Source: Ruegeria sp. R13_0
GTDB lineage: Bacteria; Pseudomonadota; Alphaproteobacteria; Rhodobacterales; Rhodobacteraceae
DNA: 64,000 nucleotides
Assembly: GCF_017743995.1 (NCBI RefSeq)
Contig: NZ_JAGHRB010000005.1
Coordinates: forward strand, 62,001-126,000
Direction: 5' to 3'
Part shown: in pieces, positions 34,492-43,433 of the stretch
How positions within the stretch are numbered: the first letter of the stretch is position 1
Layout: each line of letters starts with the position of its first letter
The notes under the pieces: model-generated
Databases searched by the model: none
Seen by the model: only the letters and a program-made list of their open reading frames with translations
Told to the model about the DNA's origin: nothing
Position numbers and translations under genes: made by a program

Positions 34492-35137
34492 TGGTATAAC
34501 CAAACCCCTCGGTGTGTTACTCGCAGGTGGCCTTGCGACCCGGATGGGAGGCGGCGACAAAGGGCTTTTGCAGATCGGCGGGCAGAGCCTGTTGTCTCAT
34601 GTCATTAACCGACTCGGTCCGCAGGTGGATGGCCTCGCGTTGAACGCCAACGGAGACGCAGCGCGGTTTGCAGAATTGAATCTGCCCGTTTTGCCGGACT
34701 CGATTGAGGGGTTTGCAGGCCCCTTGGCGGGGGTTCTGGCCGGGCTGGATTGGGCGGCAGAGCAGGGGGCTGACAGTATCGTCACCGCCGCCGCCGACAC
34801 GCCGTTCTTCCCGCGTGATTTGGCGGCGCGGCTGACTGAGGCGGCACAGGGCCAAACGCACCCTTTGGTCCTTGCCACGACGCCCCGCACCGGGGACGAG
34901 GCCTTGAAGTCAGGCGGCAAGAAGGTCAACCGGCACCCGACATTCGGCCTCTGGCCTGTGGCGCTGCGTGACGATCTGCGCGCTGCTTTGAACGATGGGC
35001 TGCGCAAGGTCGTGCTGTGGACTGACAAGCATGACGGGCGCGAGGCGCTTTTTCCCGCAGATCCGTTCGATCCGTTCTTCAATGTCAACACACCGGACGA
35101 CCTCGCGCGCGCCGAAAAACTGTTGGAGCAGGCATGA
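34484..35137 (+). CDS. mobA: Molybdenum cofactor guanylyltransferase
   Basis: 217 aa. LAGGLATRMGGGDKGLLQIG is the GTP-binding signature, VTAAADTPFFP and NVNTPDDLARAE complete the fold. It attaches GMP to molybdopterin to give MGD. Overlaps the fdhD end by 8 bp and the mobB start by ATGA. Confidence 0.95.
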   Translation: MADGITKPLGVLLAGGLATRMGGGDKGLLQIGGQSLLSHVINRLGPQVDGLALNANGDAARFAELNLPVLPDSIEGFAGPLAGVLAGLDWAAEQGADSIVTAAADTPFFPRDLAARLTEAAQGQTHPLVLATTPRTGDEALKSGGKKVNRHPTFGLWPVALRDDLRAALNDGLRKVVLWTDKHDGREALFPADPFDPFFNVNTPDDLARAEKLLEQA

Positions 35138-35625
35138 GGGTCTACGGCGTCACCGGCTGGAAAAACGCTGGCAAAACCGGGCTGATGGAGCGGCTGGTGA
35201 CCGAGATTACCGGACGCGGCTTCACCGTTTCGACCGTCAAACACGCGCATCATTCCTTTGACGTCGACCAACCGGGCCGCGACAGCCATCGCCACAGAAT
35301 GGCAGGCGCGAGCGAGGTTCTTCTGGCCTCGGGGCAGCGCGTCGCCCTGATGCAGGAGCTGCGCGGCGCGGAGGAGCCTACGCTGGCCTCTCTTCTCGCC
35401 CGTCTCTCGCCAGTCGATCTGGTGTTGATCGAGGGCTATAAACGCGAACACCACCCCAAGGTCGAGGCTTTCCGCGCCGAGCCCGGCAATGACCTGATCG
35501 CCCCGTCGGATGACACGATTCGCGCTGTGGCCAGTGACACTCCGCTGGATCTGGACCGACCCGTGTTCGATCTGAACGACACGGCGGCCATTGCGGGTTT
35601 CATCCTTTCCGAGGTTGGTTTGTGA
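35134..35625 (+). CDS. mobB: MGD biosynthesis adaptor MobB
   Basis: 163 aa P-loop protein: GWKNAGKTGLMERLV (Walker A), STVKHAHHSFDVDQPGRDS and LVLIEGYKREHHPKVE. It binds GTP and assists MobA. Co-translated with mobA and the moeA fusion. Confidence 0.95.
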   Translation: MRVYGVTGWKNAGKTGLMERLVTEITGRGFTVSTVKHAHHSFDVDQPGRDSHRHRMAGASEVLLASGQRVALMQELRGAEEPTLASLLARLSPVDLVLIEGYKREHHPKVEAFRAEPGNDLIAPSDDTIRAVASDTPLDLDRPVFDLNDTAAIAGFILSEVGL

Positions 35626-37691
35626 GCCTTTTTGACAGCTTTGCGATGGTCGATTGGTCCGGTGGCAACGACACTGGGCCGCGCCCTCGCAAAGATGCCA
35701 TCTGGGCCTGCGTGGTGCGCGACGGCGCAGTGCCGACGCTGGACTATCTACGCAATCGGGTAGTCGCCGAGGAGTGGTTGCGCAGCCTGATCGACACTGA
35801 ACTGTCTGCAGGTCGCCGCCTGATGCTGGGGTTTGATTTCCCCTTCGGTTATCCCGCAGGCTTTGCCAAGGCGATCACCGGGACACATGATCCGCTTGCC
35901 CTGTGGGACTGGTTCGAAGATCGGATCGAGGATTCTCCGAGCGCCAACAACCGCTTTGACCTCGCAGGACAGATCAATTCGGGCTTTGGCGGCAAAGGCC
36001 CGTTCTGGATGAATGGCCTGCGGCGCGACATTGCCGGGCTGCCGCGCACGAAACAGGACTATTTCAACCCGTTTCCGGACCGCCGCGCGGTTGAGCATTT
36101 GGCCAAGGGCAGTTTTACCTGCTGGCAAATGGCAGGCGCAGGCGCCGTCGGCGGACAGGTGATGATGGGCCTGCCCGTGTTGAACCGGCTGCGCCACGCT
36201 TTCGCGGGCAAGATCGCCATTTGGCCCTTTCAGCCGCTGGACAAACCGGTGGCGTTTGTCGAGATCTGGCCCTCGCTCAACCTAGGTGCAGCCCCGCCGG
36301 GTCGGATCAAGGATGCGTGGCAGGTCGAACAGGTTGCCTTGACTCTGTCGCGGATGACGGATCAGGAATTGGACAGACAGTTGAACGTTTCAGCCTCAGA
36401 GGAGGGGTGGATCTTGGGTGTAGCGCAGGACAAACCGAACATATCGCCTCCGCCATTGCGAAACGATTGTTTTGCCTTGCCCGCTGGGGTGAACTGGACG
36501 CCCGTGGATGACGCGCTCGCGTTGCTGCGGGATCGGTTGCGCCCCGTCACAGGGGCCGAGGTGGTGCCGCTTACGCAGTCGATGGGCCGTGTTCTGGCCG
36601 AGGACGTGGTGGCACAGCGCTCGAACCCGCCGCAGCCCAACACGGCGGTGGATGGCTTCGGGTTCGCAGGCCCCGCGGCTGAGGGCGCGCAGGTGATGCC
36701 GCTGACCGAGGGGCGCGCTGCAGCGGGCATTCCGTTCGATGGCACGGTGCCCTCAGGCCAAGCGTTGCGCATCCTGACCGGCGCGGCTTTGCCCGAAGGC
36801 GTGGACACGGTCATTCTGGAAGAGGACGTGACGGTTCAGGATGGCCACATTGCCTTCCACGGCCCGTTGAAGCTGGGCGCAAACACGCGCCGCGCGGGTG
36901 AGGATGTTTCAGCAGGAGAGGTCGCCCTGACAGCCGGTCGCAGGCTGACACCGGCCGATATGGCGCTTTTGTCAGCGGTCGGTATTTCCGAGGTGCCCGT
37001 GCACAAACCTCTGCGCGTGGCCGTTCTGTCCACCGGGGATGAGCTTGTCGAGCCGGGCGAGACAGCCGGCATCGGGCAGATATTTGACGCGAACAGGCCC
37101 ATGCTGCTGTCTTTGATCGACCGCATGGGATTTGTGCCAGTCGACCTGGGGCGTGTCGCCGACGACCGCGAAACCCTGCGAGCAAGGTTGGATGAGGCCG
37201 CAACGCAGGCTGATGTGATCCTGACCAGCGGCGGCGCTTCGGCTGGGGACGAGGACCATGTCTCAGCCCTGCTTCGCGAGGCGGGCGCAATGCAGGAGTG
37301 GCGGATTGCCCTCAAACCCGGCCGCCCTCTGGCTCTGGGTATGTGGTCGGGCACACCGGTTTTTGGCCTGCCCGGCAACCCGGTGGCCGCCAAGGTCTGT
37401 ACGTTGATCTTCGCCCGCCCGGCCCTGTGCCAGATGTCAGGGCAGGGGTGGGCAGAGCCACAGGGTTTCGAGGTGCCCGCCGCTTTTGAGAAACGCAAGA
37501 AACCCGGTCGCCGGGAATATCTGCGCGCGCGTATTCGCGAGGGGCGGGTCGAGGTATTCCACTCGGAAGGCTCAGGCCGGATCAGCGGGCTAAGCTGGGC
37601 CGAGGGGCTGGTCGAGATCGAAGACGGCGCGCGCCACATTCAACCGGACGATCTGGTGCGCTTTATCCCTTACGGCAGTTTTGGGCTGTGA
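35622..37691 (+). CDS. moeA: Fusion of an uncharacterised N-terminal domain with MoeA
   Basis: 689 aa, much longer than MoeA (about 400). Residues 290-689 are MoeA: PQPNTAVDGFGF, LTGAALPEGVDTVILEEDV, STGDELVEPG, LTSGGASAGDEDHV, ALKPGRPLALG and FGLPGNPVA, and look complete for Mo insertion. Residues 1-285 form another domain, with FAMVDWSGG, RLMLGFDFPFGYPAGFA, KGPFWMN and FVEIWPSLN. The acidic blocks resemble RNase-H-like DUF429-type proteins (inference). The junction at about 36487 has no stop or frameshift. GTGA overlap with mobB. Confidence 0.9.
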   Translation: MSLFDSFAMVDWSGGNDTGPRPRKDAIWACVVRDGAVPTLDYLRNRVVAEEWLRSLIDTELSAGRRLMLGFDFPFGYPAGFAKAITGTHDPLALWDWFEDRIEDSPSANNRFDLAGQINSGFGGKGPFWMNGLRRDIAGLPRTKQDYFNPFPDRRAVEHLAKGSFTCWQMAGAGAVGGQVMMGLPVLNRLRHAFAGKIAIWPFQPLDKPVAFVEIWPSLNLGAAPPGRIKDAWQVEQVALTLSRMTDQELDRQLNVSASEEGWILGVAQDKPNISPPPLRNDCFALPAGVNWTPVDDALALLRDRLRPVTGAEVVPLTQSMGRVLAEDVVAQRSNPPQPNTAVDGFGFAGPAAEGAQVMPLTEGRAAAGIPFDGTVPSGQALRILTGAALPEGVDTVILEEDVTVQDGHIAFHGPLKLGANTRRAGEDVSAGEVALTAGRRLTPADMALLSAVGISEVPVHKPLRVAVLSTGDELVEPGETAGIGQIFDANRPMLLSLIDRMGFVPVDLGRVADDRETLRARLDEAATQADVILTSGGASAGDEDHVSALLREAGAMQEWRIALKPGRPLALGMWSGTPVFGLPGNPVAAKVCTLIFARPALCQMSGQGWAEPQGFEVPAAFEKRKKPGRREYLRARIREGRVEVFHSEGSGRISGLSWAEGLVEIEDGARHIQPDDLVRFIPYGSFGL

Positions 37692-38281
37692 CGGTCACGG
37701 TTTCCAAAGGCTTTACCAAGGCCGAAAGACCCCAAGCCGCTGCCCTGTTCTGGCAGGCCTTTGCGGCCAAGCTGCACAAGGTGATGGGACCGGATGAAAA
37801 AGGTTTGGCCTTCTTTGAAACGGCTCTCGACCCGGAATTCGCGCTGGTTGCGCGCGACACTGATGGCCGGATGCTGGGCCTTGCGGGTTTCAAGACCAAC
37901 AAAGGCGGCTTGGCGGGAGGCAGCCTGTCAGACCTCGCCCGCGTCTATGGCTGGTTCGGGGCGATCTGGCGCGGTGTGGTTCTGAGCGTGTTGGAGCGTG
38001 ATCTGCAGCCCGGTGTGTTCCAGATGGACGGCATCTTTGTCGCGGCTGAGGCCCGCGGGAGGGGCATTGGCACAACGCTGCTTTGTGCCATCAAGGCTGA
38101 GGCGCAGCGCCGCGGAATGGCCGAAGTGCAACTGGATGTGATTGACACCAATCCCCGCGCACAGGCCCTGTACGAACGTGAAGGGTTCAAACCTGTGGGT
38201 GTTGAGAAGACCGGCCCGTTTCGGCACCTGTTCGGTTTCAGCCGCGCCACCAAGATGAGCTGGCCTGTACCTGCCGCCTAG
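37688..38281 (+). CDS. GNAT-family N-acetyltransferase
   Basis: 197 aa. Acetyl-CoA loop FVAAEARGRGIGTTLL and C-terminal NPRAQALYEREGFKPVG are diagnostic. Substrate unknown. The GTG start overlaps the moeA stop (GTGA), making it the last gene of the molybdenum-cofactor operon. Its stop overlaps the convergent membrane-protein gene. Confidence 0.88.
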   Translation: MTVTVSKGFTKAERPQAAALFWQAFAAKLHKVMGPDEKGLAFFETALDPEFALVARDTDGRMLGLAGFKTNKGGLAGGSLSDLARVYGWFGAIWRGVVLSVLERDLQPGVFQMDGIFVAAEARGRGIGTTLLCAIKAEAQRRGMAEVQLDVIDTNPRAQALYEREGFKPVGVEKTGPFRHLFGFSRATKMSWPVPAA

Positions 38282-39267
38282 TCGAAGGTTCCGGCCACAC
38301 GCCCCAACAGCATGAAGGCCCGCGCGGTTCTTGTGTCACCTAGGGCGGTCAGTTCCGCGTCGCTGGCATTGGCTTCGAATTCGACGATCATGTTGTCGAA
38401 GCGGCGCAGAAAGTGGTGCGCCGCATCCCGGAAAATCGGGTCCTGTTTCATCCGCGCCGCCGTCAACGCCAGCGACGAGCGATCCCGAATCCCGCCCAAA
38501 GCGGCGACCGAGCGTCCACGTGCGCCCTGCGCAAACTGACGCCAGACCTCGGGCCGTGCCATATCGGGGCGGAGGTCATCCATATAGATGCCCTCTTGGC
38601 TGAGCAGGGTCAGAACATCCTGTGAGGCCTGCACCAGTTTGGATGCTTTTCGATCCTTCAACGCCATCCGTAGCGCGGTGAAACCCTCGGTATCTTTCTC
38701 GGTCTCGGGGAAGTTCAGCGCGCGGATAAAGGTATCGGTGGTCAGAGGCGGCGTGATCTCTTCGGCGGTAGTGCCCAGCGCCAGAGAGGTCTGCCCGCCC
38801 GGCGCAGATGGGGCGACCTGCAAGGGTTCACGCCGCTTGCTGGAGAAGGTGGCCAGCGCATCCTCGGCCTTTTTGGTCACAGCGGCGATTTCGTCCAGCT
38901 TCTTGGACACCGTCGGCTCATACGAGCTGGCGGCGCGCTGTTGCTGAACGACATAGGCCTGACGGATCGCATCAATCGCGGTTTGCAGCCGGGCGCTTTC
39001 CTCGCGCATGACGCGGCTGGCGCGCATCGCCGTCGCCGCGACCCAGATCATCGCCACCGGCAGGAAAACCGCCAGTAGCGTCACAATGAACCCGCCGCCC
39101 TGTGTCTGATCGGGCAGCACAAGGAACAGGACCGAGACCACCAGCCAGATGACACTTAGCACCCCGGCCGCAATCTCGATCGAGGTCACAGACGGGCGCT
39201 GAGGACGATCATAGATGCCCAGCGAGGTTGGCCGTTCGCTTTCCTGGTCAGGTTGTGGCCCCGACAT
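38278..39267 (-). CDS. Membrane protein with coiled coil, conserved hypothetical
   Basis: 329 aa. Two membrane helices (about residues 31-51 and 59-79), a helical stretch AMRASRVMREESARLQTAID and SKKLDEIAAVTKKAEDALAT with coiled-coil character, and an alpha-rich C-terminal domain (about residues 180-329). No known domain recognised; looks like a Rhodobacteraceae inner-membrane protein with a cytoplasmic body. It lies 15 bp downstream of greA's position on the same strand, but is upstream in sequence order, so it follows greA in transcription. Confidence 0.75.
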   Translation of the reverse strand: MSGPQPDQESERPTSLGIYDRPQRPSVTSIEIAAGVLSVIWLVVSVLFLVLPDQTQGGGFIVTLLAVFLPVAMIWVAATAMRASRVMREESARLQTAIDAIRQAYVVQQQRAASSYEPTVSKKLDEIAAVTKKAEDALATFSSKRREPLQVAPSAPGGQTSLALGTTAEEITPPLTTDTFIRALNFPETEKDTEGFTALRMALKDRKASKLVQASQDVLTLLSQEGIYMDDLRPDMARPEVWRQFAQGARGRSVAALGGIRDRSSLALTAARMKQDPIFRDAAHHFLRRFDNMIVEFEANASDAELTALGDTRTARAFMLLGRVAGTFD

Positions 39268-39282
39268 GACAGACCCTCCGGG

Positions 39283-39753
39283 TCAGGCGAATTCGATGCT
39301 GAGAATTTCGTAAGAGCGGACACCGCCGGGGGTGCGAACCTCGACACTGTCGCCTTCGTCCTTGCCGATCAGGGCGCGGGCCATGGGCGATTTGATGTTC
39401 AGAAGGCCTTTTTCGATATTGGCCTCATATTCACCCACGATCTGCCAGGTCTTTTCCTCATCGGTGTCTTCATCGACCAGCGTGACCTTGGCGCCGAACT
39501 TGATCGCACCCGACAGTTTGGCCGGATCAATCACATCGGCCAGCGACAGGATGCCCTCAAGCTCTTTGATGCGGCCTTCGATGAAGCCCTGCTTTTCACG
39601 GGCCGAGTGGTATTCGGCGTTTTCCTTCAAATCACCCAGTTCGCGGGCCGAAGCGATGGCTTCGATGATCGCCGGGCGCTCGACGGATTTGAGGTTTTTC
39701 AGCTCCGCCTCGAGCGCGGCATTGCCCGCAGGCGTCATTGGAATTTTTTCCAT
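39283..39753 (-). CDS. greA: Transcription elongation factor GreA
   Basis: 156 aa, the standard length. [20 protein letters not shown] begins the coiled coil; [20 protein letters not shown] carries the acidic D/E tip residues used to stimulate RNA-polymerase cleavage; [18 protein letters not shown] is the C-terminal domain. The frame extends upstream, but the family start is the ATG at 39753. Confidence 0.97.
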   Translation of the reverse strand: MEKIPMTPAGNAALEAELKNLKSVERPAIIEAIASARELGDLKENAEYHSAREKQGFIEGRIKELEGILSLADVIDPAKLSGAIKFGAKVTLVDEDTDEEKTWQIVGEYEANIEKGLLNIKSPMARALIGKDEGDSVEVRTPGGVRSYEILSIEFA

Positions 39754-39987
39754 AATCTTGTTGTCCACGCATAAATTGAGCCGCCCCGCCGCGGGGAAAG
39801 CGTCGGGGCGAATGATGGGTCGTTCAGTACCTGACCCAAATGGAGCGTGAAATGCAAGAGGCCAAGAGGGCGTCACACGTCGATTTGCGACTTAACGCCG
39901 TTCCGCTGAGGCGGTTCGCGCCTGTGGTGGTGATCCGGGGGCTTGTTCCTGCGCCACCGCTGTGACGGGGTGCAGAGCCACAACATC

Positions 39988-40368
39988 TCAATCATATTGC
40001 ACCACCTCGAACTCGATCCCGTTGTCATCGTCGAAATAGAACCGCTTGCCCGGCTCATAATCGGCGTGGTTATGCGGTGTGAAACCTGCCGCGCGCACCT
40101 TGGCCTCGGTCGCGTCGATATCCTCGACCAGAACGCCCACATGGTTCAGGCCGCCGACCACGTCATAGCTGCTTTCGTTTGATGGCTCGGGGTGTTCGGG
40201 GCGGTAGAGGGCAAGGTAGGTGTGTTTTGTGCCCACATGCACCGTATAGCCGCCCGCCATCGCGGCGCCTTCCCAACGGATGTCCCAACCAAACACTTTG
40301 TGCATCCAGGCGGCTGAGGCTTTGGGATCGTTGACCGTGAAGTTGGTGTGTTCAAGCGTGGCCATCAT
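39988..40368 (-). CDS. VOC (glyoxalase/bleomycin resistance) family protein
   Basis: 126 aa, two beta-alpha-beta-beta-beta modules: LEHTNFTVNDPKASAAWMHK, GGLNHVGVLVEDIDATEAKV and NGIEFEVVQYD, with H and E metal positions. Enzyme or binding role unknown. AAAGGA precedes the ATG pair at 40368/40365. Divergent from soxR with a dyad in its promoter, so it is a likely SoxR target. Confidence 0.9.
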   Translation of the reverse strand: MMATLEHTNFTVNDPKASAAWMHKVFGWDIRWEGAAMAGGYTVHVGTKHTYLALYRPEHPEPSNESSYDVVGGLNHVGVLVEDIDATEAKVRAAGFTPHNHADYEPGKRFYFDDDNGIEFEVVQYD

Positions 40369-40404
40369 GGCAGGTCCTTTCATTTTTCAGGCTTGTCACG
40401 ACTC

Positions 40405-40435
40405 AACGTAATTTCTAAACCTAACTTTAGGTCAA
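40405..40435 (-). promoter_or_regulatory. MerR-type promoter with dyad operator for the VOC gene
   Basis: On the minus strand TTGACC (40435-40430) and TACGTT (40410-40405) are 19 bp apart, the long spacing typical of MerR-family promoters. Inside lies the palindrome ACCTAA-CT-TTAGGT (40419-40432). The dyad is shorter than the classical SoxR box, so the match is partial. Confidence 0.45.
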
Positions 40436-40456
40436 GGTATTTTTTGCGAGGGTGAA

Positions 40457-40912
40457 ATGGCGGCTTCCGAAGGTCTGGCAATTGGCGCTTTGGCGCGGCG
40501 TACCGGGTTGGCGGTGTCGGCGATCCGGTACTATGAGGCGCAAGGGTTGATCTCGCCCTGGCGCAACGCAGGCGGGCAGCGGCGGTATCAAAGGGCCGAT
40601 ATCAGGCGGTTGAGCTTTGTGATGATCGCCCAGCAATTCGGCCTGACCCTGCCAGAGATCCGTGAGGTGCTATCGGGCCTGCCCGGCAACCGAACCCCGA
40701 CGCCGCAGGACTGGAAAGACATCAGTGTCACGCTGCGCGCCCATCTGGATCAGCGAATCAATACCCTGACGCGATTGCGCGACAATCTGGACGGCTGCAT
40801 CGGCTGTGGGTGCCTCAGCCTGCCGAAATGCGCCCTTTACAACCCCGATGACCGCGCCAAATCACATGGGAGCGGTCCCAGATACCTTATGGGCGACTCG
40901 CCAAACACATGA
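40457..40912 (+). CDS. soxR: Redox-sensing MerR regulator SoxR
   Basis: 151 aa. N-terminal MerR helix-turn-helix (LAIGALARRTGLAVSAIRYY), dimerisation helix, and the [2Fe-2S] cluster motif CIGCGCLSLPKC with the expected four cysteines. Activates target promoters when the cluster is oxidised by redox-cycling compounds. Divergent from the VOC gene. Confidence 0.95.
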   Translation: MAASEGLAIGALARRTGLAVSAIRYYEAQGLISPWRNAGGQRRYQRADIRRLSFVMIAQQFGLTLPEIREVLSGLPGNRTPTPQDWKDISVTLRAHLDQRINTLTRLRDNLDGCIGCGCLSLPKCALYNPDDRAKSHGSGPRYLMGDSPNT

Positions 40913-41048
40913 AGTGTCGAATAGCGGCATTGTTACGCCGTGTTTCGATTGACCTGAGTCTTTCTCACCATGTAATCAGCCGAGAAACAAAATTGCGCCG
41001 ACCGCAAGAGAAAAGCGCCAATTCGGAAAGTTAGCTAAGGAGCCCGCG

Positions 41049-42695
41049 ATGGCCGAGATTGAACGCGAAGCGATGGAATACGATGTGGTGATCGTGGGCG
41101 CAGGCCCCGCGGGCCTGTCGGCGGCCATCCGTCTGAAACAGCTGGATGCCGACCTAAATGTCGTGGTTTTGGAAAAGGGCTCGGAAGTGGGCGCGCATAT
41201 CCTATCGGGCGCGGTGCTGGATCCCTGCGGGCTGGACGCTCTGATCCCGGATTGGAAGGAAAAAGGCGCGCCGCTGAATACGCCGGTGAACGAAGATAAC
41301 TTCTACATGCTGGGTGAGGCCGGAAAGCTGCGCATCCCCAACGCACCCATGCCGCCGCTGATGAACAACCACGGCAACTACATCGTCTCGATGGGCAATG
41401 TCTGCCGTTGGATGGCCGTACAGGCCGAAGAGCTGGGCGTGGAAATCTTCCCTGGCATGGCTTGTTCCGAGCTGGTCTACGGCGAAAACGGCGAAGTCAA
41501 AGGCGTGGTTGCCGGTGTCTTTGGTCTGGAGGCAGACGGCTCTTACGGTCCCGGCACCGAACCGGGCATGGAGCTGCACGGCAAGTACGTCTTCCTGTCC
41601 GAAGGCGTACGCGGCTCCTTGTCCAAGGAAGTCATCGCCAAATACGACCTGTCTGCGGGCAAAGAGCCGCAGAAATACGGCGTCGGCATGAAAGAGATCT
41701 GGGAGATCGACCCGGCCAAACACAAGGAAGGCTCGGTTACGCACACCATGGGCTGGCCTCTGGGCAGCAACGCAGGTGGCGGTTCCTTCATTTATCATCT
41801 GGAAAACAATCAGGTCTATGTCGGCTTCGTGGTTCACCTGAACTACAAGAACCCGCACCTCTATCCCTACATGGAATTCCAGCGCTTCAAGCACCACCCG
41901 ATGGTGGCTGAGCTGCTGAAAGGCGGCAAGCGCGTGGCTTATGGCGCGCGCGCGATCACCGAGGGTGGCTATCAGTCGATGCCGAAGCTGGTCGCTCCGG
42001 GCGTGGCGCTGCTGGGCTGTTCGGCGGGCATGGTCAACGTGCCGCGCATCAAGGGCAACCACAACGCGATGTTGTCGGGCAAAGCCGCAGCCGAGGCCGC
42101 TTTTGACGCCATCAAGGCCGACCGGTCCGGTGATGAGCTGGCGGCCTATGAAACCGACGTGCGCGAAGGCGCCATTGGTCAGGACCTCAAGAAAGTGCGC
42201 AACGTCAAGCCGATGTGGTCGAAATGGGGCCTCATGCCCTCGCTGGCGCTGGGTGGTCTGGACATGTGGACCAACACGCTGGGCTTTTCGCTGTTCGGCA
42301 CGATGGGTCACGGTAAGAACGACGCCGAGTCGACCGAAGAGGCCAGCAAGCACAAGCCGATCGACTATCCCAAGCCCGATGGCACGCTGTCCTTTGACCG
42401 TCTGACCAACGTGTCCTTCGCGATGACCAACCACGAGGAAAGCCAGCCCTGCCACCTGAAGCTGGGCGACCCATCGATCCCGGTTGCCGTCAACCTGCCC
42501 AAATTCGCCGAACCCGCGCAGCGCTATTGCCCGGCTGGCGTCTATGAGATGGTCGAGGATGACGACGGCCCGCGGTTCGTGATCAACTTCCAGAACTGCG
42601 TCCACTGCAAGACCTGCGATATCAAAGACCCGAGCCAGAACATCACATGGACCACGCCGCAGGGTGGCGACGGCCCGAACTATCCAAACATGTAA
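41049..42695 (+). CDS. etfD: Electron transfer flavoprotein-ubiquinone oxidoreductase
   Basis: 548 aa inner-membrane-associated enzyme passing electrons from ETF to ubiquinone. FAD motif VVIVGAGPAGLSAAIRL at residue 15, GAHILSGAVLDPCGLD, and a C-terminal 4Fe-4S ferredoxin-like site with RYCPAG and NCVHCKTCDIKDP. Complete. It would accept electrons from acyl-CoA dehydrogenases such as the one at 26 kb and from dimethylglycine-type dehydrogenases. Single gene ended by a strong terminator. Confidence 0.97.
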   Translation: MAEIEREAMEYDVVIVGAGPAGLSAAIRLKQLDADLNVVVLEKGSEVGAHILSGAVLDPCGLDALIPDWKEKGAPLNTPVNEDNFYMLGEAGKLRIPNAPMPPLMNNHGNYIVSMGNVCRWMAVQAEELGVEIFPGMACSELVYGENGEVKGVVAGVFGLEADGSYGPGTEPGMELHGKYVFLSEGVRGSLSKEVIAKYDLSAGKEPQKYGVGMKEIWEIDPAKHKEGSVTHTMGWPLGSNAGGGSFIYHLENNQVYVGFVVHLNYKNPHLYPYMEFQRFKHHPMVAELLKGGKRVAYGARAITEGGYQSMPKLVAPGVALLGCSAGMVNVPRIKGNHNAMLSGKAAAEAAFDAIKADRSGDELAAYETDVREGAIGQDLKKVRNVKPMWSKWGLMPSLALGGLDMWTNTLGFSLFGTMGHGKNDAESTEEASKHKPIDYPKPDGTLSFDRLTNVSFAMTNHEESQPCHLKLGDPSIPVAVNLPKFAEPAQRYCPAGVYEMVEDDDGPRFVINFQNCVHCKTCDIKDPSQNITWTTPQGGDGPNYPNM

Positions 42696-42749
42696 CTGAA
42701 AACTCCGGCACTGGCGGCGCGACGCTGCTGCCATCCCGCCCTTGTTCCA

Positions 42750-42778
42750 TGCCACCGGTCTTGCCGGTGGCATTTTTT
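42750..42778 (+). terminator. Terminator of the ETF-quinone oxidoreductase gene
   Basis: Perfect 9-bp stem TGCCACCGG/CCGGTGGCA (42750-42758 with 42764-42772) and six T's at 42773-42778. Confidence 0.95.
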
Positions 42779-42819
42779 GTCGTTGGAAAGAAAGTCTGTG
42801 TCGCAAACGGTGATGTGTA

Positions 42820-42839
42820 GGTAGAGTGATCGCTCTACC
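42820..42839. promoter_or_regulatory. Palindromic operator upstream of the TetR gene
   Basis: GGTAGAG and CTCTACC form a perfect 7-bp dyad around TGATCG, 8 bp before the TetR start codon. Size and position match autoregulatory TetR operators. Confidence 0.65.
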
Positions 42840-42847
42840 ACCGAAAT

Positions 42848-43399
42848 ATGACTGAGACACAGCAGAAAATCGCGGAAAATCTTGACCGGCAGTTTTCAGA
42901 GATGGGATTTGCCACCCAAGGTGTTGAAGCGTTGCGAGAGGGAGCGAATGTTTCCCTGCGCACGCTCTACAAGTATTTTCCCAGCCGCGAAGCGATGGTC
43001 ATAGGCGCGTTGGATCATCGAGACGCCGCCTATTGCGATTGGATCTGCACGGATCAACTCCGGGGCGCGGATCATGTGTTGCATGTTCTGACCCGCCTGG
43101 CGGACTGGCTGCGCGAGGTTTCAAACACCGGATGCCTGTTCCGCAACGCACTGGCCGCCTACCCCGAAAGTGACGCGATCCGCGATGCTGTCACGACGCA
43201 TAAACAGCATGTCCGCGACATGTTCCGCGCGCGGCTGATCCACGTGGCCCCCGATTGCGATGTCGAGGCTTTGTCCGAGGCTCTCTTCATCCTGCACGAA
43301 GGCCTGACCGAAAGCGCACGTTTGATGGGTGCCGAGGCCGCAACCTCGGCCACGATGCGCTGTGCCCGCACGTTGCTGGCCGCTGCCGATATTCACTAG
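42848..43399 (+). CDS. TetR-family transcriptional regulator
   Basis: 183 aa. N-terminal helix-turn-helix with [20 protein letters not shown] then [12 protein letters not shown]; the rest is a helical ligand domain. It precedes the catabolic cluster by 34 bp and has a dyad directly upstream, so it probably represses itself and the genes downstream until a substrate or intermediate binds. Confidence 0.9.
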   Translation: MTETQQKIAENLDRQFSEMGFATQGVEALREGANVSLRTLYKYFPSREAMVIGALDHRDAAYCDWICTDQLRGADHVLHVLTRLADWLREVSNTGCLFRNALAAYPESDAIRDAVTTHKQHVRDMFRARLIHVAPDCDVEALSEALFILHEGLTESARLMGAEAATSATMRCARTLLAAADIH

Positions 43400-43433
43400 G
43401 CCGGGCCTCCGGTACACGACAAAAGAGATGGAT

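Noticed and set aside
40948..40977. TTGACC/TAATCA as a promoter for the ETF-quinone oxidoreductase
   Set aside because: The spacing of 18 is possible but the start would lie far upstream and the -10 is weak, so I did not list it.
41202..42860. Antisense 552-codon frame across the ETF-quinone oxidoreductase
   Set aside because: It spans the well-supported plus-strand gene and its terminator.
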